Shown here one piece after another: positions 1-5,537 of a stretch of DNA of 6,977 bases. The DNA comes from HGM12587 sp945786935 (GTDB lineage Bacteria; Bacillota; Clostridia; Lachnospirales; Lachnospiraceae). The DNA is taken from contig CALZFY010000099.1 of assembly GCA_945786935.1 (NCBI GenBank), positions 1 through 6,977 of the forward strand, written 5' to 3'. The position numbers were made by a program, and so were the translations under genes. Position 1 is the first letter of the stretch; every line of letters begins with the position of its first letter. Under the pieces are notes generated by a model. That model had not been told where the DNA came from and did not search any database. It saw only the letters and a list, made by a program, of their open reading frames with translations.

Positions 1-342
1 TGGAAAGATTCATCTTTGGATAGATCGGGTAAATATCCATCTCATTCATGTAGCGCCTTGCCTTACGGCGCCCAACCTGATAACCACGGCTTTTAACTGT
101 GCAGACATTTGTCTTGCGCCCCAAGTGGGATTATCTGTATGGAGATGATCAATGATCTCCTTGCAGGCCAGTTCTTCTTCTGATACAGGAGCACCCTTGT
201 AATAAATGCTTGTGCGGTTGATGTCAAGCAATCTAGCTCCAACGGAAACCGGAATTTCCTTAGTCGTCAAAAGGTTTTGGACTAAACTTACTCTCGTAGT
301 CAGGTCCGCAAATTTCTTCAGATTTTTTTTTGAGCCAGTCAA
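1..342 (-). pseudogene. IS3-family transposase OrfB, frameshifted and cut by window edge
   Basis: This is the N-terminal part of the OrfB catalytic subunit. It opens at a TTG codon at 342 inside orfA and reads through an HTH_21-like segment: LLDINRTSIYYKG, then EELACKEIIDHLHTDNPTWG and ARQMSAQLK. At about 90-95 the frame breaks. The open frame continues as junk to a stop at 46-48, whereas the -1 frame continues the family sequence (SRGYQVGRRKARRYMNEMD, then IYPIYPKMNLS) to base 1. The break sits at a run of four A on the minus strand; one extra A would restore the frame. The DDE integrase core is outside the window. The lesion is either a real single-base deletion or a homopolymer sequencing error. 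Confidence 0.82.
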
Positions 343-607
343 ACTGCATCGTTAACTGACCAACCTTTTTGGCATACTCCGCTTTCTCTTTTCGTTCTTC
401 GGCAAGTTTTTCTTTGAGATTTTCCTCACGCTTGTCGTCGAACACAACAGCCGCATTGCTTAGGAACTCCTTTTTCCAGTTGCGGAGCAGATTGGGTTGG
501 ATGTTATTTTCAGCTGCAAGAGTATTGAGATCTTTCTCGCCTTTTAGCAGCTCGATTACAAGGTCTGATTTAAATTTTGCACTAAAATTTCTTCTTTGTC
601 TGGACAT
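260..607 (-). CDS. IS3-family transposase OrfA (helix-turn-helix protein)
   Basis: This 115-residue protein is the DNA-binding partner of the IS3 transposase. Residues 1-50 form the HTH_Tnp_1-type domain, with RRNFSAKFKSDLVIELLKG, then LAAENNIQPNLLRNWKKEF as the recognition region. Residues 58-95 are charged and leucine-spaced, as in the dimerising coiled coil of this family, and the tail FSPKPF looks like a natural C-terminus. The start ATG at 607 follows an AGAAAGGA ribosome site on the minus strand. A run of nine A (T at 323-331 on the plus strand) encodes the Lys-Lys-Lys at residues 93-95 and lies at the overlap with OrfB. The frame is intact. Function in the cell is limited to transposition. 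Confidence 0.93.
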   Translation of the reverse strand: MSRQRRNFSAKFKSDLVIELLKGEKDLNTLAAENNIQPNLLRNWKKEFLSNAAVVFDDKREENLKEKLAEERKEKAEYAKKVGQLTMQFDWLKKKSEEICGPDYESKFSPKPFDD

Positions 608-682
608 GATAATGAATCCTTTCTCTCATACTGGTTTAAGTATATCAGATTCATTAAAATCTGTCCGAAAAAGTGTCTTAAA

Positions 683-1324
683 TTATGAGACCATTATAGA
701 GACTGCATGAAAGAGCAGTTTTTCATCATCCTTTAAACCTTGAGTAAGATAAATCGTTGGATGGAATAAGTGAAATAAACAAGGGGTATCTATGGAGTCC
801 GAAACATAAACCGGAATCGCCGTATAGGTTACACAGAGCTTTTTACGGGTCTTGCGAATCCTAAAGGAAAATACAAGATTAGAAGCAGCAAAAGCAAAGC
901 CTACGACAAGAATTCCTAAAATCCATATGGTTTGAAGTATTTTTACAGTCGCGGAATCAAATATGTTATTACTGAAAAACCTTTCGTCCGGCTTAGGGAC
1001 AGCAGCTTCCTGGTCATTCTTTTGGGGATGTACCGCTTCATAAACCTTTATTTTTTCAGATTCATCTATGACAGAGGGTGTCTTTACAGCTTCTGATTCA
1101 TTTTGAACTTCTATGGGTTGTGATCTCATAGGTTGGGTGTAATTTTCCAGACTCAAAAATGTATTTCCAAAATTGACAGGAATCAACAGACGGATTGCTA
1201 CCAGTATCCAAAGGGCATATTGCAGCCTCAGGCTGATTTTTCCACGCAAAATAAACCGCAGGAGCATCATGATCAAAATAAGTACACTTGATGATAAAAT
1301 CCAATTACTCATTCGTTTTTTCAT
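683..1324 (-). pseudogene. BlaR1/MecR1-type M56 sensor-protease, truncated by the IS
   Basis: This is the N-terminal membrane part of an antirepressor of the BlaR1/MecR1 (peptidase M56) family, which senses a signal and triggers loss of a BlaI-type repressor. Hydrophobic segments lie at residues 9-26, 35-50 and 128-154, with a polar loop of about 75 residues between the second and third. LRLQYALWILVAIRLLIPV is the family signature. The segment IPVYVSDSIDTPCLFHLFHPTIYL (residues 170-193) leads to EKLLFHAV at 201-208, normally followed at once by the HExxH zinc motif. Here it is followed by five foreign residues (SIMVS) and a TAA contributed by or next to the IS. Protease and sensor domains are therefore lost. 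The gene overlaps the repressor gene by 20 bp; a second ATG at 1312 is an equally likely start. Confidence 0.87.
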
Positions 1325-1694
1325 CCAGTTTGTTTAGTATTTGATATAACTCGTCAATTTCCTGCTTTGTTAAATTCTGCTTCCGAGTAAAAGTGCTGAG
1401 CATCAAACTTAGGCTTCCCTGATAGACTTTGCCAAGAAAGCTGTCAGTTTCCTGAATTGCTGCCTGCTCCCTGCTGATTGCAGGATAAAACATTTTAAGT
1501 TCGTCTACAGTCTTACTGTAGATTGCTCCCTTATCCTCTAATCTTTTTAACATCGTAAGTGTCGTGCTGCGGTTCCAGCCCATGGATTTCTTCATAGCTT
1601 CAATCGTTTCACGGCCGCTTCTTGGGGATGCTTCCCAAAGACATTCCATTACATACCATTCCGAATTGGTTAAGTTATAATCATTCTTTTCCAT
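1305..1694 (-). CDS. BlaI/MecI/CopY-family transcriptional repressor
   Basis: This is a 129-residue winged-helix repressor. Residues 8-20 (LTNSEWYVMECLW) and 25-62 (RSGRETIEAMKKSMGWNRS, then TTLTMLKRLEDKGAIYSK) make the DNA-binding domain typical of BlaI/MecI. Residues 80-122 form the C-terminal dimerisation helices. I chose ATG 1694, not the longer open frame from 1763, because it has an AAGGATGGTGA ribosome site and matches the usual family N-terminus; the longer form would run through the promoter and operators. Thr101-Phe102 sits where staphylococcal BlaI has its Asn101-Phe102 cleavage site, by my alignment from memory. The gene overlaps the truncated sensor gene downstream and probably represses its own operon through the two dyads upstream. 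With the sensor broken, derepression may fail. Target genes beyond the operon are not visible. Confidence 0.92.
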   Translation of the reverse strand: MEKNDYNLTNSEWYVMECLWEASPRSGRETIEAMKKSMGWNRSTTLTMLKRLEDKGAIYSKTVDELKMFYPAISREQAAIQETDSFLGKVYQGSLSLMLSTFTRKQNLTKQEIDELYQILNKLDEKTNE

Positions 1695-1709
1695 AAAGTC
1701 ACCATCCTT

Positions 1710-1725
1710 GTTTACAAGTGTAAAC
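1710..1725. promoter_or_regulatory. BlaI-type operator, start-site dyad
   Basis: GTTTACAAGTGTAAAC is a perfect 7-bp inverted repeat around AG. Its core TACAAGTGTA fits the TACAnnTGTA operator core known for the BlaI/MecI/CopY family. It covers the predicted transcription start of the repressor operon. Confidence 0.75.
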
Positions 1726-1727
1726 AT

Positions 1728-1756
1728 ATGGTAGCACAGCTGTTTACTTTTGTAAA
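1728..1756 (-). promoter_or_regulatory. Promoter of the blaI-like/blaR1-like operon
   Basis: On the minus strand TTTACA (1756-1751, 5/6 match to the -35 consensus) is separated by exactly 17 bp from TACCAT (1733-1728, 4/6 match to the -10). Transcription would begin near 1721, about 27 bases upstream of the repressor start codon. The -35 lies inside one dyad and the start site inside the other. Confidence 0.6.
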
Positions 1757-1758
1757 CA
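1741..1758. promoter_or_regulatory. BlaI-type operator, -35 dyad
   Basis: TGTTTACTTTTGTAAACA has perfect 7-bp arms around TTTT. The core TACTTTTGTA differs from TACAnnTGTA at one position. It contains the predicted -35 hexamer, and its centre is 32 bp (about three helical turns) from the centre of the other dyad, so two repressor dimers could sit on the same face of the DNA. Confidence 0.68.
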
Positions 1759-1773
1759 ACCATAATCTTAATA

Positions 1774-1792
1774 ATTTCTAAATATTTCTAAA
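1774..1792. repeat. Two 9-bp direct repeats with 10-bp period
   Basis: ATTTCTAAA occurs at 1774-1782 and 1784-1792, with a degenerate third copy (ATTTATC) from 1794. The spacing is about one helical turn. It lies between the repressor promoter and the VanZ gene. Possible protein-binding or curved DNA; chance in an AT-rich spacer is also possible. Confidence 0.45.
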
Positions 1793-1808
1793 GATTTATC
1801 GAAGCATC

Positions 1809-1838
1809 TTTCCAGTCGTTTCCTTGCAGTGATAAAAT
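1809..1838 (+). promoter_or_regulatory. Weak candidate promoter for the VanZ/HAD genes
   Basis: TTTCCA (1809-1814) and TAAAAT (1833-1838) are 18 bp apart on the plus strand, upstream of the VanZ gene. The -35 matches only 4 of 6 positions. It is the best sigma-A-like candidate I find in the spacer, but support is weak. Confidence 0.28.
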
Positions 1839-1928
1839 GAATATATCTGGAAGGAAATGAACTATTACTGTACACTTTGTTCCGATAACGCCGAAGTAAT
1901 CAAATATCAAAAGAAGAGGGGACAGAAG

Positions 1929-2534
1929 ATGGAAACATTATTACTTATATTGCTGGACTGGTTTGGAGGTGCAATTGTTTCACTTCCGCTTGTCATGCTT
2001 ATGATGTCATGGATTGATAGAAAGAGATTTTCCAGAAAATGGGGATGGATAATACTATTTGTCTTATACATGAATGCCATGCTCATCATCATCGGCATGC
2101 CAGCTTATAACTATCTGGTTTGGGATCCTACGATCAATTGGATTCCCTTCAACGATTTCTCCATGAGTAATATTTTGGGAATGATTCTAAATATTGTGCT
2201 GTTCGTTCCATTTGGCAGTTTCCTGCCAATCTATTTCAAACATTTTCGGAAAGTACAGATAACTGTTTTGGCAGGTTTTTTGATGTCCCTGTCAATTGAA
2301 ATCATGCAGTTATTTACCTTCCGTGCGACAGATGTAGATGATCTGATCATGAATACGATAGGTGCACTTGCCGGTTATGGGATTTCGAAGATAATTCTGG
2401 GAAAGAATCATAACTACGAGAGAGAAGATAAGGATCAAATGAAATTATTTTTCATGATTCTTGTGATTGGACTTGTGATCGTGTTTGTTAGATATCCGCT
2501 TATGGAATTATTGTATGAGTTTTTGAATTTATGA
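1929..2534 (+). CDS. VanZ-family membrane protein
   Basis: This is a 201-residue integral membrane protein of the VanZ family. VanZ itself raises teicoplanin resistance in enterococci; most chromosomal homologues have no defined role. Likely membrane helices lie at residues 5-27, 38-58, 81-101, 110-129, 141-157 and 171-189. Family motifs are NIVLFVPFGSFLP (88-100), SIEIMQLF (122-129) and the acidic TDVDDLIMNTIGALAGY (134-150). I prefer ATG 1929, which follows GAGGGG at 8-bp spacing and begins right before the first helix. An in-frame ATG at 1857 would add 24 mostly polar residues, and its ribosome site (GGAAGG) is too close. The gene is divergent from the repressor operon and 29 bp upstream of the HAD gene, so the two are probably co-transcribed. 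Confidence 0.88.
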   Translation: METLLLILLDWFGGAIVSLPLVMLMMSWIDRKRFSRKWGWIILFVLYMNAMLIIIGMPAYNYLVWDPTINWIPFNDFSMSNILGMILNIVLFVPFGSFLPIYFKHFRKVQITVLAGFLMSLSIEIMQLFTFRATDVDDLIMNTIGALAGYGISKIILGKNHNYEREDKDQMKLFFMILVIGLVIVFVRYPLMELLYEFLNL

Positions 2535-2563
2535 TAAGATAAATAATCAGGAAGGAGACTACC

Positions 2564-3337
2564 ATGATAAAAGCAGCATTTTTTGATGTAGATGGGACTT
2601 TATTCTCCCATACGAAACATGAGACAAGTGATAGTACAAAAAGGGCATTAAGGGAGTTACAGGAAAAAGGAATCCTGATTTTTGCCGCTACCGGGAGACA
2701 TTATCTGGAGTTAGAGAGGTTTCCGGTTTCGGATATTGCCTTTGATGGGTATGTTCTCTTAAATGGGCAATTCTGTGCAGATAAAAATAAAAATCTCTTA
2801 TTTGGATGTCCCATTGACGGGGAAGATGTTAAATCTCTGCTGAAAATATTTGAGACGAAAGAAACACCCATGACTATCATCCAAAAAGACAGAATGTTTA
2901 TAAACTTTGTCAATGAAGCTGTCGTGAAAACCCAGGCTGCAGTGTCCTCTGTACCTGCTAAGATTGGTGAGTACCAAGGAGGAGAGATTTATCAGGTCAT
3001 TGCCTATCTTACAAGAGACGAGGAAGCTGCATTTGCAAAAAATGTACCAAACAGCCGGATCACACGCTGGCAGGAGGGCGGAGTAGATATCATTTCCAAA
3101 ACCGGCGGCAAGGCAGCGGGTATTGAAAAAATGTTGGAACTCTATGGAATCAACCGTGACGAGATTATTGCTTTCGGAGATGGGGAGAACGATATGGAGA
3201 TGCTGGAGTTTGCAAAAATCGGTGTGGCCATGGGTAATGCTTCCGATATTGTCAAGGCGAAGGCCGATTATGTGACGGATCATATTGATGAGGATGGAAT
3301 CGAGAAAGCATTGCGTCATTTCGGATTGATTGAATAA
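2564..3337 (+). CDS. Cof-type HAD-IIB family phosphatase
   Basis: This is a 257-residue cytoplasmic hydrolase of the haloacid dehalogenase superfamily, Cof/IIB subfamily. These enzymes are Mg-dependent phosphatases, often on sugar phosphates or cofactor intermediates; the substrate cannot be told here. Motif I is FFDVDGT (Asp8 nucleophile, Asp10 acid/base), motif II is ATGR (Thr43), motif III is Lys183 in GGKAAG, and motif IV is GDGENDMEML (Asp206 and Asp210 for the metal). The C2-type cap occupies about residues 80-180. Length and all four motifs are normal for the family. The start follows AAGGAG at good spacing. It trails the VanZ gene by 29 bp, and no convincing terminator follows before the next promoter. 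Confidence 0.93.
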   Translation: MIKAAFFDVDGTLFSHTKHETSDSTKRALRELQEKGILIFAATGRHYLELERFPVSDIAFDGYVLLNGQFCADKNKNLLFGCPIDGEDVKSLLKIFETKETPMTIIQKDRMFINFVNEAVVKTQAAVSSVPAKIGEYQGGEIYQVIAYLTRDEEAAFAKNVPNSRITRWQEGGVDIISKTGGKAAGIEKMLELYGINRDEIIAFGDGENDMEMLEFAKIGVAMGNASDIVKAKADYVTDHIDEDGIEKALRHFGLIE

Positions 3338-3353
3338 TTCATTCTAAAATCTC

Positions 3354-3381
3354 TTGACAAAATATGCTAATTTGATATCAT
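3354..3381 (+). promoter_or_regulatory. Sigma-A-like promoter of the SPFH/ribbon-helix-helix pair
   Basis: A perfect -35 TTGACA (3354-3359) is 16 bp from TATCAT (3376-3381, 5/6 match to the -10). Transcription would start near 3388, upstream of the AGGAGG (3400-3405) that precedes ATG 3414. The -10 lies inside a perfect dyad. Confidence 0.78.
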
Positions 3382-3393
3382 TATGATATCAAA
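3371..3393. promoter_or_regulatory. Operator: tandem TGATATCA boxes in a 10-3-10 dyad
   Basis: TTTGATATCA is followed by TTA and then by its exact reverse complement, a perfect 10-bp inverted repeat. Each arm contains TGATATCA (3373-3380 and 3384-3391), which is itself a palindrome, so the site is also two tandem dyads with centres 11 bp apart. It covers the -10 and the start site, so binding should block initiation. The tandem arrangement resembles sites of ribbon-helix-helix repressors such as MetJ; the RHH protein at 4442-4639 is the natural candidate ligand (inference). Confidence 0.72.
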
Positions 3394-3413
3394 TAGATCA
3401 GGAGGATAAATCT

Positions 3414-4439
3414 ATGACAGAAAAGATTTATACAACAAAAAAGAACGGTATGATCGCATTACTTCTTACAATTCTTGAGCTTCTTGCAGGAATTGCATTT
3501 ATTATTTTTGGTGCTGTAGCCCTGGAACATGATTCTACCGCAGCAGGTACTGTAATGCTTGTGCTTGGAATCATAATCTCATGTCTTGGATGGATTCCAT
3601 TTATGGGACTTAAGGTGATTAAACCACAGGAAGCATTGGTTCTGACTTTGTTTGGAAACTACAAGGGAAGTATCAGGGAACCCGGCTTTTATTTCGTAAA
3701 TCCGTTTTGTACAGCTGTCAATCCGGCGGCTGCGACAAAGCTTGCACAGAGTGGGGATGCTTCCAATGCCGGCAGTGGGCTTAAATTAGCTGTAAACGGC
3801 ACAGGTGCATCTATGGAAACCGTTTCCAAAAAAATTTCTTTAAAAGCCATGACCTTGAACAATGGAAGACAAAAGATCAATGACTGTCTCGGAAATCCTG
3901 TGGAGATTGGAATTGCAGTTATCTGGAGAGTGACAGATACCGCAAAGGCAGTATTTAACGTAGATAACTACAAGGAATATCTTTCCCTGCAATGTGATTC
4001 CGCACTTCGAAACATTGTCCGTGTATACCCATATGATGTTGCACAGGGAGTGGATACCACCGGGGATGGAAATGCTGACGAAGGAAGTCTTCGTGGTTCC
4101 GCTGAGATCGTAGCCCAGAGAATCAAAGAGGAAATCCAGTCAAAGGTTACTGATGCAGGTCTTGAGATCATGGAAGCAAGAATTACATACCTTGCCTATG
4201 CACCTGAAATTGCATCTGTTATGCTTCAAAGACAGCAGGCATCCGCAATTATCGATGCGCGAAAGATGATCGTGGACGGAGCCGTAGGAATGGTGGAAAT
4301 GGCATTGGAAAGATTAAATGAAAAGCAGCTGGTAGAGCTGGATGAAGAGCGAAAAGCAGCGATGGTTTCTAATTTGCTCGTGGTATTATGCGGCAATCAC
4401 GATGCACAGCCGGTTGTTAATTCCGGAAGCTTGTATTAA
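3414..4439 (+). CDS. SPFH/band-7 domain membrane protein
   Basis: This 341-residue protein is of the SPFH (stomatin/prohibitin/flotillin/HflK-C) superfamily; such proteins form membrane scaffolds, and the role of this bacterial subgroup is not established. Two membrane helices lie at residues 13-37 and 44-65. The SPFH domain then starts at KVIKPQEALVLTLFGNYKG and runs to about residue 280, including the conserved LAYAPEIASVMLQRQQASAI (260-279). An Ala/Gly/Asn-rich stretch (101-133) interrupts the early domain. The loop DTTGDGNADE (214-223) resembles a calcium-binding turn. The C-terminus (MVSNLLVVLCG, then QPVVNSGSLY) is complete. ATG 3414 has AGGAGG at 8-bp spacing. It has its own operator-bearing promoter and is followed 2 bp later by the RHH gene. 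Confidence 0.92.
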   Translation: MTEKIYTTKKNGMIALLLTILELLAGIAFIIFGAVALEHDSTAAGTVMLVLGIIISCLGWIPFMGLKVIKPQEALVLTLFGNYKGSIREPGFYFVNPFCTAVNPAAATKLAQSGDASNAGSGLKLAVNGTGASMETVSKKISLKAMTLNNGRQKINDCLGNPVEIGIAVIWRVTDTAKAVFNVDNYKEYLSLQCDSALRNIVRVYPYDVAQGVDTTGDGNADEGSLRGSAEIVAQRIKEEIQSKVTDAGLEIMEARITYLAYAPEIASVMLQRQQASAIIDARKMIVDGAVGMVEMALERLNEKQLVELDEERKAAMVSNLLVVLCGNHDAQPVVNSGSLY

Positions 4440-4441
4440 AT

Positions 4442-4639
4442 ATGGCTGAAAAAAAGCAAATCCCATTACGACTATCTGAAAAATTGTATGCTGATATAGC
4501 CGCTTGGGCAGAGGATGATTTCAGATCAGTAAATGGTCAGATTGAATATCTTCTAACGGAATGTGTGAGACAAAGAAAAAAGAATGGAAAATATGTAGGC
4601 GAGGAAATCGATGTTCCGCCTAAGTTTGACATTCAGTAA
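4442..4639 (+). CDS. Small Arc-like ribbon-helix-helix DNA-binding protein
   Basis: This is a 65-residue protein with the Arc/MetJ-type ribbon-helix-helix pattern: beta strand KKQIPLRLSE (residues 4-13), helix A about 14-25 (LYADIAAWAEDD), and helix B from SVNGQIEYLLTECVRQR (29-45). The Arg/Lys side chains alternating on the strand (Lys4, Lys5, Arg10) would face the major groove, as in Arc. A short tail (residues 49-65) follows. The ATG comes 2 bp after the SPFH stop codon with only a weak ribosome site (GGAAG), so translation is probably coupled to the SPFH gene. Such proteins act as dimers of dimers on tandem sites. The two TGATATCA boxes at the SPFH promoter make autorepression likely, though not shown. 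A hairpin follows its stop codon. Confidence 0.85.
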   Translation: MAEKKQIPLRLSEKLYADIAAWAEDDFRSVNGQIEYLLTECVRQRKKNGKYVGEEIDVPPKFDIQ

Positions 4640-4654
4640 AATGTAAAAAACAGC

Positions 4655-4689
4655 AAAGGTGACTGGGGATCTGCTCTCAGCCACCTTTT
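4655..4689 (+). terminator. Hairpin with short T-run after the RHH gene
   Basis: AAAGGTGACTG (4655-4665) pairs with CAGCCACCTTT (4678-4688) with one A-C mismatch, giving an 11-position stem. Further G-U/G-C pairs are possible inside the 12-base loop. Only four T follow within and after the stem, so termination may be incomplete. It separates the SPFH/RHH pair from the TraX gene, for which I see no separate promoter. Confidence 0.6.
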
Positions 4690-4731
4690 CATCGAAAGAG
4701 GATAAAACGAATCAAGGAGGAAAACTATATC

Positions 4732-5514
4732 ATGAAGTTCGTCCATATATTTCACCAAAGACGGACATCTCAACAAAAAAATGGAGTTTTTCAAGGCATC
4801 AGTTCCTTTACACTTCATATCATCGCCATGCTTTTTATGCTGTGCGACCATCTTTGGGCGACTGTCCTTTCCCAATATGGGTGGCTTAACTGGGTGGGCA
4901 GGCTTGCTTACCCTATCTTTGCCTTTATGCTGGTGGAGGGCTATTTCCACACCCATAATTTGAAAAAGTATTTGGGACGGCTGCTCTTTTGGGCAATTCT
5001 CTCTGAGTTACCATTCAACCTGATGTGCGGAGGGGGGCTGTTTTATCCCTTTCACCAAAATGTACTGTGGACATTCCTGCTGGGACTTTTTTGTATTGCC
5101 GTCATTGAAAAAGCACGCCATAAAGGAAAGCCTCTGCTGACTTTTATCGTCTTTTTGCTTTCAGCAGTAGCAGGTTTTTTGCTGGGTTTCGTTGCTATGG
5201 TAGATTATTTTGGATTTGGAATATGGATGGTACTGCTTTTTTATCTTTTTCGTGGAAGAAAATGGTGGTGTCTTCTGGGACAATTTGTTGGGTTGTTCTG
5301 GATTAACGCAGAGTTAATCGGAGGTCTGTCTGTTCCGGTGCAAATCTTTGAGCACGAAATATTTATTGTACAACAGTCCATGGCATGTCTGGCACTCGTC
5401 CCCATCTGGCTGTACAATGGTAAACAGGGACCACATAACAAAATTATCCGAACCGGATTTTACGCCTTTTATCCAGTTCATATGTTGATACTTTCACTGG
5501 CAGCACTTCTATAG
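4732..5514 (+). CDS. TraX-family multipass membrane protein
   Basis: This is a 260-residue membrane protein of the TraX family. F-plasmid TraX N-acetylates pilin; Firmicute members are chromosomal, and their substrate is unknown. Family features are TLHIIAMLFMLCDHL (residues 27-41, with the Asp39-His40 pair), RLAYPIFAFMLVEGYFHT (57-74), LSELPFNLM (90-98), the QNVLWTFLLG block (109-118), YNGKQG (228-233) and the end FYPVHMLIL (246-254). About seven to eight hydrophobic segments are present. The first 25 residues are polar and basic, consistent with a cytoplasmic N-terminus. ATG 4732 follows AAGGAGG (4714-4720) at a rather long 11-bp spacing. No conjugation or pilin gene is visible nearby, so a transfer role is not supported. 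Expression may come from readthrough of the upstream hairpin. Confidence 0.88.
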   Translation: MKFVHIFHQRRTSQQKNGVFQGISSFTLHIIAMLFMLCDHLWATVLSQYGWLNWVGRLAYPIFAFMLVEGYFHTHNLKKYLGRLLFWAILSELPFNLMCGGGLFYPFHQNVLWTFLLGLFCIAVIEKARHKGKPLLTFIVFLLSAVAGFLLGFVAMVDYFGFGIWMVLLFYLFRGRKWWCLLGQFVGLFWINAELIGGLSVPVQIFEHEIFIVQQSMACLALVPIWLYNGKQGPHNKIIRTGFYAFYPVHMLILSLAALL

Positions 5515-5537
5515 TAAAAAACGGAAAGGATAAAAAT

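Larger units (their letters stand above)
1..693 (-). mobile_element. IS3-family insertion sequence, partial (left end)
   Basis: Two overlapping minus-strand reading frames encode an IS3-type OrfA (helix-turn-helix plus coiled coil) and the N-terminal part of OrfB. The element enters a BlaR1-like gene, so its left end must lie between OrfA (start 607) and the last native sensor codon (about 701). I place it near 693, where the minus strand reads TGGTCTC..., because IS3 ends usually begin with TG. The subterminal stretch on the minus strand contains GACACTTTTTCGGACAG (663-679). The right end, the integrase core and the target duplication lie outside the window, so the exact boundary is inferred. 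The copy is probably not autonomous because OrfB carries a frameshift. Confidence 0.85.

Noticed and set aside
369..710. 113-codon plus-strand open frame across the IS end
   Set aside because: It is antisense to OrfA; Ser/Arg/Phe-rich composition mirrors the Lys/Glu-rich coiled coil on the other strand.
1098..1304. 68-codon minus-strand open frame
   Set aside because: It overlaps the sensor gene in another frame and has no ribosome site or family match; the sensor frame carries the family signature.
1857..1928. 24-residue N-terminal extension of the VanZ protein
   Set aside because: ATG 1929 has better ribosome-site spacing and starts just before the first membrane helix; the extension is polar and its SD is too close to ATG 1857. 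Kept only as an alternative.
2798..3319. 173-codon minus-strand open frame
   Set aside because: It is fully antisense to the HAD phosphatase, whose four motifs are all intact; no recognisable domain.
4626..4654. TTGACA at the end of the RHH gene as a TraX promoter
   Set aside because: No acceptable -10 lies 16-18 bp downstream; the nearest A/T-rich hexamers are 5-12 bp away.
4732..5514. Conjugation locus suggested by the TraX name
   Set aside because: No relaxase, coupling protein, type IV secretion or pilin gene is present; TraX homologues are common in Firmicute chromosomes without transfer genes.
5485..5515. Possible promoter TTGATA...TATAGT at the end of the TraX gene
   Set aside because: The spacer to TATAGT is 19 bp, and at 17 bp the -10 is poor (TCTATA); hexamers alone inside a coding region are weak evidence.
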